Shown in pieces: positions 58,188-64,000 of a stretch of 64,000 nucleotides of DNA. The position numbers and the translations under genes were made by a program. The notes beneath the pieces are model-generated. The model was given only the letters and a program-made list of their open reading frames with translations. It was not told the DNA's origin and searched no databases. Every line of letters starts with the position of its first letter. Within the stretch, counting starts at the first letter, position 1. Origin of the DNA: Methylophilaceae bacterium LSUCC0717 (GTDB lineage Bacteria; Pseudomonadota; Gammaproteobacteria; Burkholderiales; Methylophilaceae); the NCBI GenBank assembly GCA_024919195.1, contig CP103436.1:1207459-1271458 (forward strand), given 5' to 3'.

Positions 58188-60083
58188 CTAAGCCTTTAAT
58201 TTCTTATTTTTTAGTAAATTGTTTTTTTTCAAATACACCACAATTAAAGCAATATTAGCTGGAGTAATGCCGGAAATTTGACTTGCTTGTCTAATATTTT
58301 CTGGTTTAATTTGTTCTAATTTTTGTATGGCCTCATTACTTAAACCATTGATTTCATTATAATTTATTCCTTCTGGGATACTTAAATCGTATTGTGACTG
58401 TATTTTTAATATTTCATCTTTTTGTCTATCAATATAACCAGAATACTTTGCAGCAATCTCAACCTGCTGAATCACTTCTTGTGAAAACTGATGGCTTTTC
58501 TGCAAGCTATGTAAAAGTTGATTAACTTCAACGCTTGGTCTCTTAATCAACTCAAAAGCCGAATATTCTCTTTCTAATTTTTTACCAAATATTTGTAATT
58601 GTGCCTCTTCAGATACATCTAATGGTTTTACCATCAGCTTAGATAAATACTGTTTACATTCATCTATCTTATTGTTTTTATTGATTAAATTTTGATATTG
58701 CTGGTCACTAACCACCCCTAATTTATGCCCAATTGACGTTAATCTGATATCGGCATTATCCTCTCTCAACAGCAATCGATATTCCGCTCTGCTCGTAAAC
58801 ATACGATAGGGTTCAGTAACCCCTCGAGTAATCAAATCATCAATAAGCACACCAATATAGGCTTCTTCCCTAGTCGGACACCAAACATCTTTTTGATCAA
58901 TACTCAAAGCTGCATTAATTCCAGCCAATAGCCCTTGAGCGGCAGCCTCTTCGTATCCGGTGGTACCATTAATTTGTCCAGCGAAATATAACCCCGAGAT
59001 GCTTTTTGTTTCAAGCGATTTATTTAAATTTCTAGGATCAAAGTAATCATACTCTATGGCATATCCAGGGCGAAGAATAAAGGCGTTCTCAAGCCCCTTA
59101 ATTGATCTAACTAATTCATATTGAACATCAAAAGGGAGGCTGGTTGAGATTCCATTTGGATACACTTCATGAGTATTTAAACCTTCTGGCTCTAAAAAAA
59201 TTTGATGTGATTCTTTGTCTGCAAAACGATGTATTTTATCTTCAATTGATGGGCAGTAGCGCGGACCTACTCCTTCAATCACGCCTGTATACATAGGTGA
59301 TCGATCTAAACCGCCTCGAATAATATTATGTGTCTTGTCATTGGTATGGGTAATCCAACAAGAAATTTGATCTGGGTATTTGATGCCATTATCCACTCTT
59401 GAAAAATACGGTATGGGTTTGTCGCCTGGCTGCTCATCCATGACACTGTAGTCAATTGATCGCCCATCTATTCTCGGTGGTGTTCCTGTTTTAAGTCTAC
59501 CTATGGGTAAATTTAAGGATCTAAGACGGGATGCTAAACTTTTGGCCGATGGATCTCCCGCTCTTCCAGCCTCATAATTATCTAAACCAATGTGAACGAC
59601 ACCCTGAAGAAAAGTTCCTGCGGTCAATATTATTTTTAAAGCCTTAAATGTAATCCCTGATTCCGTCACCACTCCGGTCACGGCATCGTTTTCTATACTT
59701 ATATCATCGACAGGTTGTTGAAAAATCCATAAGTTTTCTTGATTTTCCAGAAAAGATCTTACAGCTGAACGATACAAAACACGATCTGCTTGTGCTCTTG
59801 TTGCCCTTACTGCAGGACCTTTGCTTGCATTAAGAGTTCTAAAATGAATGCCCGCCCTGTCAGCAGCTTTACCCATAATGCCACCCAACGCATCAACTTC
59901 TTTGACCAGGTGGCCTTTACCAATTCCACCTATGGAAGGATTACATGACATTTGACCTAAAGTTTCAAGATTATGAGTTATCAGTAAAGTTTTTTTTCCC
60001 ATACGTGCGGAAGCTAAACAAGCTTCTGTACCAGCATGTCCGCCGCCAATGACAATTACATCAAACTGATTAGGAAAATTCAT
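58188..60083 (-). CDS. mnmG: tRNA uridine 5-carboxymethylaminomethyl modification enzyme MnmG (GidA)
   Basis: FAD protein that modifies the wobble uridine of certain tRNAs together with MnmE. The 631-aa protein has FAD-binding [38 protein letters not shown], the conserved CPSIEDK and ARPGY-like ([11 protein letters not shown]) blocks, and a C-terminal helical MnmE-binding domain. Standard length. Confidence 0.99.
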   Translation of the reverse strand: MNFPNQFDVIVIGGGHAGTEACLASARMGKKTLLITHNLETLGQMSCNPSIGGIGKGHLVKEVDALGGIMGKAADRAGIHFRTLNASKGPAVRATRAQADRVLYRSAVRSFLENQENLWIFQQPVDDISIENDAVTGVVTESGITFKALKIILTAGTFLQGVVHIGLDNYEAGRAGDPSAKSLASRLRSLNLPIGRLKTGTPPRIDGRSIDYSVMDEQPGDKPIPYFSRVDNGIKYPDQISCWITHTNDKTHNIIRGGLDRSPMYTGVIEGVGPRYCPSIEDKIHRFADKESHQIFLEPEGLNTHEVYPNGISTSLPFDVQYELVRSIKGLENAFILRPGYAIEYDYFDPRNLNKSLETKSISGLYFAGQINGTTGYEEAAAQGLLAGINAALSIDQKDVWCPTREEAYIGVLIDDLITRGVTEPYRMFTSRAEYRLLLREDNADIRLTSIGHKLGVVSDQQYQNLINKNNKIDECKQYLSKLMVKPLDVSEEAQLQIFGKKLEREYSAFELIKRPSVEVNQLLHSLQKSHQFSQEVIQQVEIAAKYSGYIDRQKDEILKIQSQYDLSIPEGINYNEINGLSNEAIQKLEQIKPENIRQASQISGITPANIALIVVYLKKNNLLKNKKLKA

Positions 60084-60146
60084 GTAGTTTTAATTTAAAA
60101 AATAATATATTTGGCAATTTTACTGTAAAAAGTTTCTAAATAGTGA

Positions 60147-60162
60147 TGTTTCACGTGAAACA
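60147..60162. promoter_or_regulatory. parS site 1
   Basis: TGTTTCACGTGAAACA is a perfect 16-base palindrome identical to the bacterial ParB-binding consensus. It lies between mnmG and mnmE, in the origin-proximal region with parAB. Confidence 0.95.
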
Positions 60163-60182
60163 AAGTGATAAAGATAAAATAA

Positions 60183-60198
60183 TGTTTCACGTGAAACA
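60183..60198. promoter_or_regulatory. parS site 2
   Basis: A second identical TGTTTCACGTGAAACA, centre to centre 36 bases from the first and directly abutting the mnmE stop codon. Both sites together fill most of the 115-base mnmG-mnmE gap. Confidence 0.95.
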
Positions 60199-61560
60199 TT
60201 ATTTACCAATACAAAAACGGCTAAATATTTCACCTAGCAGATCTTCTGTTGAAAACTCACCTGTAATGGAGGACATTTCTTTTTGAGCTAATAATAATTC
60301 TTCGGCAACTAATTCAGGTTGTTCAAGCTTCCCTAAAGCATTGAATAAATAACCGTTAATTTGTTTCAATGCCTCTAGATGTCTTTGTCTTGATGAAAAT
60401 AATTGCTCATTCGCATCTAAGCTTTCTAGACCAAAGGACTTTAATATTTCATTTTCCAACAAATCTATGCCCAGGTTACACTTAGCCGATACATAAACCA
60501 AAGGGTTCTTATCATAATTAGTGACTTTTGCTGCTGTGGAAGATAAATCTATCTTATTTATAACCCAAATTATATTTTTGTCGTTAGATAAAATATTTTG
60601 ATCCAAATAATCTTTTATTTCCGCCTCGTCATCGAGCAAAACTATTACAAGAGCTGATCTTTCGATGATTGCTTTAGTTTTGTCTATTCCAGCCTTCTCA
60701 ACAACATCATTCGTTTCTCGAATTCCCGCAGTATCCACAAAATTTATTGGTATTCCATTCAGGCTTATAGATGCCCTTACAGGGTCTCGAGTTGTCCCAG
60801 GAATGTCCGTAACAATAGCCACATCCTCTTTTGAAAAAAGATTAATTAAAGTTGATTTACCAACATTTGGTTTGCCTACCAAACAAACCTGAAACCCATC
60901 TTGGATAATTTGCCCTTTTGTAGCAATTTTATTTAAGTCTAGGATCGATTGTCTAATGGATTCAATTTTTGCTTTAATTTGTCCTTTTTCAATAAAATCT
61001 ATTTCTTCTTCAGGAAAGTCTAAACAAGCCTCAATATACATGCGAATATCAATTAAATCTTTCAATAAGTTATTGATTTTATTGGAGAAATCACCTTTTA
61101 GTGAATTTGCTGCATTAATGACTGCGCTTTTGGTAGAGGCATTAATAATATCGGAAACAGCTTCTGCTTGTGTCAAATCAAGCTTGTTGTTAACAAAGGC
61201 TCGATAAGTAAATTCTCCAGGCATGGCCATTCGAGCCCCTAAATTTAGAACTTCCTCAAGCAATGTTTGTAATAAAGCAGGGCCTCCATGGAGTTGAAAC
61301 TCAACCACATCCTCCCCTGTAAATGATTTCGGAGCCCTAAAACCTAACAATAAGCCTTTATCTAATAATTGTCCGTCTTTAGATGCAAAGGAAGAAAGTG
61401 TTGCCCGATGAGATACTATGGTTTTGACTTGGGTTATTTGCTGGGCTATCGGAAATGCATCTGGGCCAGATATCCTGATTACACCAACACCACCCATCCC
61501 CGCAGCCGTCGCAATAGCGGCAATGGTAGTGTCATCATTGAGAAATGATGAGTTAACCAT
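60199..61560 (-). CDS. mnmE: tRNA uridine-5-carboxymethylaminomethyl modification GTPase MnmE (TrmE)
   Basis: Partner of MnmG. The 453-aa protein has the N-terminal tetrahydrofolate-binding domain (TIAAIATAAGMGGVGVIRISG), a helical domain holding an inserted G domain (VGKPNVGKSTLINL; DIPGTTRDP; DTAGIRE; NKID) and the C-terminal FCIGK motif with the functional Cys. It overlaps yidC by 8 bases. Confidence 0.98.
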   Translation of the reverse strand: MVNSSFLNDDTTIAAIATAAGMGGVGVIRISGPDAFPIAQQITQVKTIVSHRATLSSFASKDGQLLDKGLLLGFRAPKSFTGEDVVEFQLHGGPALLQTLLEEVLNLGARMAMPGEFTYRAFVNNKLDLTQAEAVSDIINASTKSAVINAANSLKGDFSNKINNLLKDLIDIRMYIEACLDFPEEEIDFIEKGQIKAKIESIRQSILDLNKIATKGQIIQDGFQVCLVGKPNVGKSTLINLFSKEDVAIVTDIPGTTRDPVRASISLNGIPINFVDTAGIRETNDVVEKAGIDKTKAIIERSALVIVLLDDEAEIKDYLDQNILSNDKNIIWVINKIDLSSTAAKVTNYDKNPLVYVSAKCNLGIDLLENEILKSFGLESLDANEQLFSSRQRHLEALKQINGYLFNALGKLEQPELVAEELLLAQKEMSSITGEFSTEDLLGEIFSRFCIGK

Positions 61561-63160
61561 TTCCTTTCTTTTTCATTGCGCTGGCATGTATCTGTTTGTT
61601 CACATACCACTGTTGCATCATTGATAAAACATTATTAATAAACCAGTAAAGAACCAAGCCTGCTGGGAAGAAGAAGAAGAAAATACTAAAAATAATCGGC
61701 ATCATCATCATTAATCTTGCCTGAGTTGGATCTGTTGGTTTTGGATTAAGTTTTTGCTGCAAGAACATAGAGGCCGCCATCAGTATAGGCAATATATATA
61801 ACGGATCCTTAACTGATAAATCAGTAATCCAACCAAAAAATGGGGCTTGTCTTAATTCGACCGCACCTAATAATACCCAATACAAAGCAATAAAGACCGG
61901 GATTTGAATTAAAATTGGTAAACAACCTCCCAATGGATTAATTTTTTCTGTTTTATAAAGTTCCATCATCGCTTGTTGCATTTTCTGTTTATCGTCACCA
62001 AACTTTTCTTTCATACTTTGCAGTCTTGGAGCCACCTCTTTTAACTGTGCCATCGATCTGTAACTTGAAGCAGAAAGTGGGTAGAAGAAAATTTTAATTA
62101 CCAAGGTAAGTAAAATGATGGATACGCCCCAGTTGTGAACTAATTTTTGTATCCCAGATAATAATGAAAATAATGGCGAAGCAATAAATGTTAACCAGCC
62201 ATAATCTACGGTATATTCCATACCAGGAGCAGCTTTAATTAATTGTTTTTTTAACTGTGGCCCTGAATACAGAACTGAGCTCACTTCCGCACTAGACCCT
62301 GGTTCAACGGTTGCAAGTTTGGCCCTGACCCCTGCGGATGAGATGCCATCTGTTAAACGTTTTGTATAAAATTGTCTTGGTGAGTTTCCAGGTATTATCC
62401 AAGCACTTGCAAAATATCTTTGAATAATTCCAATCCAACCATCGTTTGAATTCTGACTAAATGGCTTTTGGTTATCTATGTCATCAAAATCCATTTTCTT
62501 AAACTTATTAGCTTCAGTAAAATATGAAACACCAGTAAATGTCGGCATCATTCCTGACTTCTCTGCTGACTTGTGATCATGTAACAGTTGGTAATAAATT
62601 TGCGGCTGTACAGCTGAATCGCTCTTATTAGTAATCGAGGTTACAAGCTTGATTTGATAATTTTCTTTTGAAAAAACATAAGATTTAGTGACCTTAACCT
62701 CATCGTTTTCAAACGTTAAAGGAACGACTATATCTTGGTCCGATGATTCATAAGTGGATTGTTCTGATTTAAAAATATCTTTATGTGATGGTAAGTTTTT
62801 GCCAATTAAACCACTTTGGGCAATGTATAACAAAGGATTCATTTCATCATTAAGAATTTCATAAAGGCCATCTTGATTATCATTTTGAAAATTAACTAAT
62901 TTTAATTTTCTAATGTCACCGCCAACTGTATTTATTTCAGCTTCATATAAAGGTGTTCTAACGAGTATTTTTTGATCAGTATTTAATTGATAGGCAGGAT
63001 TTTCAATATTACTTGAATCGTAGTCGCCTGACTCAACCTCCCCTAGTTCAGAATTGTTTTGAGCTAATTCAGTCTGCAATTGTTTTTGTTGCCACGAATC
63101 CCATAACAGTAATAATGAGAATGAAAAAACAACAAAGAGTATTAAGCGTTTAGTTTCCAT
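61553..63160 (-). CDS. yidC: Membrane protein insertase YidC
   Basis: Inserts and folds inner-membrane proteins, including F0 subunits. The 535-aa protein has an N-terminal membrane helix, a large periplasmic beta domain (about 60-340) and the conserved insertase core with SSYRSMAQLKEVAPRL, NPLGGCLPILIQIPVFIALY and LVLYWFINNVLSMMQQW. The Gram-negative length is typical. Sixteen bases after yidD. Confidence 0.98.
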   Translation of the reverse strand: METKRLILFVVFSFSLLLLWDSWQQKQLQTELAQNNSELGEVESGDYDSSNIENPAYQLNTDQKILVRTPLYEAEINTVGGDIRKLKLVNFQNDNQDGLYEILNDEMNPLLYIAQSGLIGKNLPSHKDIFKSEQSTYESSDQDIVVPLTFENDEVKVTKSYVFSKENYQIKLVTSITNKSDSAVQPQIYYQLLHDHKSAEKSGMMPTFTGVSYFTEANKFKKMDFDDIDNQKPFSQNSNDGWIGIIQRYFASAWIIPGNSPRQFYTKRLTDGISSAGVRAKLATVEPGSSAEVSSVLYSGPQLKKQLIKAAPGMEYTVDYGWLTFIASPLFSLLSGIQKLVHNWGVSIILLTLVIKIFFYPLSASSYRSMAQLKEVAPRLQSMKEKFGDDKQKMQQAMMELYKTEKINPLGGCLPILIQIPVFIALYWVLLGAVELRQAPFFGWITDLSVKDPLYILPILMAASMFLQQKLNPKPTDPTQARLMMMMPIIFSIFFFFFPAGLVLYWFINNVLSMMQQWYVNKQIHASAMKKKGNG

Positions 63161-63176
63161 AATTTCCTATCTAATT

Positions 63177-63389
63177 TTATGGCAATGGATCATGTCCACC
63201 CCTATTCCATGGATGGCATTTAAAAATACGCTTCATTGCTAAGAATAACGCGTAAAAAATATTATATTTTTTTAAAGCCTCAATTGTATATTCAGAACAG
63301 GTGGGCGTAAACCTACAGGACGAAATAAAAAAGGGGCTAATTAACTTTTGATAAACTTTAACCAGAAAGATAAAAAATTTATTTAGCAT
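63177..63389 (-). CDS. yidD: Membrane protein insertion efficiency factor YidD
   Basis: Small amphipathic membrane-associated protein that aids YidC-dependent insertion. 70 aa from the ATG at 63389 with the diagnostic CRFTPTCSEYTIEAL and KCHPWNRGGHDPLP. A longer frame starts at 63407 inside rnpA. Between rnpA and yidC as nearly always. Confidence 0.95.
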   Translation of the reverse strand: MLNKFFIFLVKVYQKLISPFFISSCRFTPTCSEYTIEALKKYNIFYALFLAMKRIFKCHPWNRGGHDPLP

Positions 63390-63711
63390 ATCGGTCCAAA
63401 AAATCATGAATGTCTTTGGTTACCATCAAAAAATTTTCGTGGGTAAAATTTTTTTTAACTTGAATCACAATATCAAATTTTTTTGACGTCTCGGCATCCC
63501 TAAACACTGAACGAATCACACGTTTCATGTAATTTCTACTAACAGCTTTCTTATTGATTTTTTTACTGACAATTAGACCAAAACGATTAAACTCTAATTG
63601 ATTAGGTTTATGAAAGATATTGAGAAAAGCGCCACTAAAACGCTTCTTAAAAATAAAAACGGATGAAAAATCATCCGCATTTGTTAATCTTGTAAGCGAA
63701 CTTACGATCAA
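63379..63711 (-). CDS. rnpA: Ribonuclease P protein component
   Basis: Protein cofactor of RNase P for tRNA 5' maturation. The 110-aa protein has FGLIVSKKINKKAVSRNYMKRVIRSVFRD (in two parts), matching the conserved R-N-x2-K-R-x2-R element, and the C-terminal DIVIQVKKNF. The start is TTG at 63711, three bases after the rpmH stop; no ATG fits. A terminator-like hairpin lies inside codons about 11-20. Confidence 0.95.
   Translation of the reverse strand: MIVSSLTRLTNADDFSSVFIFKKRFSGAFLNIFHKPNQLEFNRFGLIVSKKINKKAVSRNYMKRVIRSVFRDAETSKKFDIVIQVKKNFTHENFLMVTKDIHDFLDRYAK
63649..63677 (-). terminator. Terminator-like hairpin inside the start of rnpA, downstream of rpmH
   Basis: CGGATGA and TCATCCG form a 7-bp perfect stem with a 4-base loop (63660-63677), followed on the minus strand by TTTTTATTTTT. 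It is within the rnpA reading frame, 38 bases beyond the rpmH stop, so it would reduce rnpA relative to rpmH transcription. Confidence 0.7.
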
Positions 63712-63714
63712 AGA

Positions 63715-63849
63715 TTAAAGACCTAGACGAGCTCTTCCTTTAGCTCTACGTGAGGCAATCACAGATCTTCCACCCTTAGTCTTCATTCTAACCAAAAAGC
63801 CGTGAGTTCTAGCTCTTTTAACTTTTGAAGGTTGATAAGTACGTTTCAT
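63715..63849 (-). CDS. rpmH: 50S ribosomal protein L34 (bL34)
   Basis: Small large-subunit protein. 44 aa, too short for length-based calling: starts [18 protein letters not shown] and continues [20 protein letters not shown] to RARLGL, the near-invariant L34 sequence. GCGGAAA-type ribosome binding site 8 bases before the ATG. First gene of the origin-side operon rpmH-rnpA-yidD-yidC-mnmE. Confidence 0.99.
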   Translation of the reverse strand: MKRTYQPSKVKRARTHGFLVRMKTKGGRSVIASRRAKGRARLGL

Positions 63850-63884
63850 AATTTGTTTTCCGCTAAATTAAATTTTGATCGCGA

Positions 63885-63913
63885 AATATACCCAAAAACC
63901 AGCAAAAAGTCAA
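63885..63913 (-). promoter_or_regulatory. Promoter of rpmH
   Basis: On the minus strand TTGACT (63908-63913), 17 bases, TATATT (63885-63890): a near-consensus sigma-70 promoter. Predicted start near 63878, about 29 bases before the rpmH ATG. Confidence 0.8.
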
Positions 63914-63943
63914 TGTAAATAATTTTTATATTTGTAAATTGCC

Positions 63944-63952
63944 TGTGGATAA
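63944..63952 (-). promoter_or_regulatory. DnaA box (edge of oriC/dnaA promoter region)
   Basis: TGTGGATAA on the plus strand is the complement of the perfect DnaA box TTATCCACA. In this conserved neighbourhood the dnaA gene and oriC are expected just beyond the right edge. I see no second perfect box in the visible 150 bases between rpmH and the window end, which hold no gene. Confidence 0.75.
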
Positions 63953-64000
63953 CTTTTTTCAATTCCGTTATCATTCTAGTCCGAGATTAATAAAAAGAAT

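Overview
The window is an AT-rich, very compact bacterial chromosome segment with essentially no spacer. Most neighbouring genes overlap or sit within a few bases, convergent genes often overlap, and no stretch longer than about 230 bases lacks a gene. Gene order (dsbD-tlpA-aroQ-accB-accC-prmA; yicC/gmk/rpoZ/spoT/ridA/recG/ubiC/ubiA; argC-coiled coil-bactofilin-erpA) is that of Betaproteobacteria. Small operons, a proteorhodopsin with a full retinal pathway and two photolyases suggest a streamlined aquatic member of the Methylophilales (OM43/LD28 type). That assignment is inference from content and order; no methanol-oxidation gene lies in the window.

Layout. 1-31 kb is housekeeping: infB (cut by the left edge)-nusA-rimP, tyrS, anmK, gltA, erpA-bactofilin-argC, rplM-rpsI, the first two ubiquinone genes (ubiC, ubiA), recG, ridA, spoT, rpoZ, gmk, yicC, then rph-rdgB-hemW, argH, hemCD, a 2Fe-2S reductase, fxsA, dsbD-tlpA and aroQ-accBC-prmA. 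31.1-34.0 kb is a minus-strand photoreactivation operon: a tiny DUF2256 gene, a DASH-type photolyase/cryptochrome and an iron-sulfur (6-4) photolyase. 34.1-38.0 kb is an accessory patch of small secreted, lipoprotein and membrane proteins of unknown function, including a 29-residue membrane peptide. Within it sits ibpA (hsp20), with a sigma-32 promoter and a leader that looks like a ROSE RNA thermometer. 38.0-45.5 kb is the phototrophy cassette: an SDR enzyme, a DUF3147 protein, then (minus strand) a 78-aa membrane protein, green-tuned proteorhodopsin and crtE-crtI-crtB-crtY-blh, which together can make retinal from farnesyl diphosphate.

45.7-64 kb is the origin-proximal core, all on the minus strand: glmS, glmU, atpC-D-G-A-H-F-E-B-I, parB, parA, rsmG, mnmG, a double parS site, mnmE, yidC, yidD, rnpA, rpmH. 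A DnaA box near the right edge marks the approach to oriC/dnaA. Proteorhodopsin and the nearby F-type ATP synthase can work together: light-driven proton export feeds ATP synthesis, while the photolyases repair UV damage in the same lit environment.

I see no tRNA, rRNA, CRISPR array, insertion sequence or prophage. Regulatory sites called include nine terminators or terminator-like hairpins, several sigma-70-like promoters, one sigma-32 promoter, one probable RNA thermometer, two parS sites and one DnaA box.
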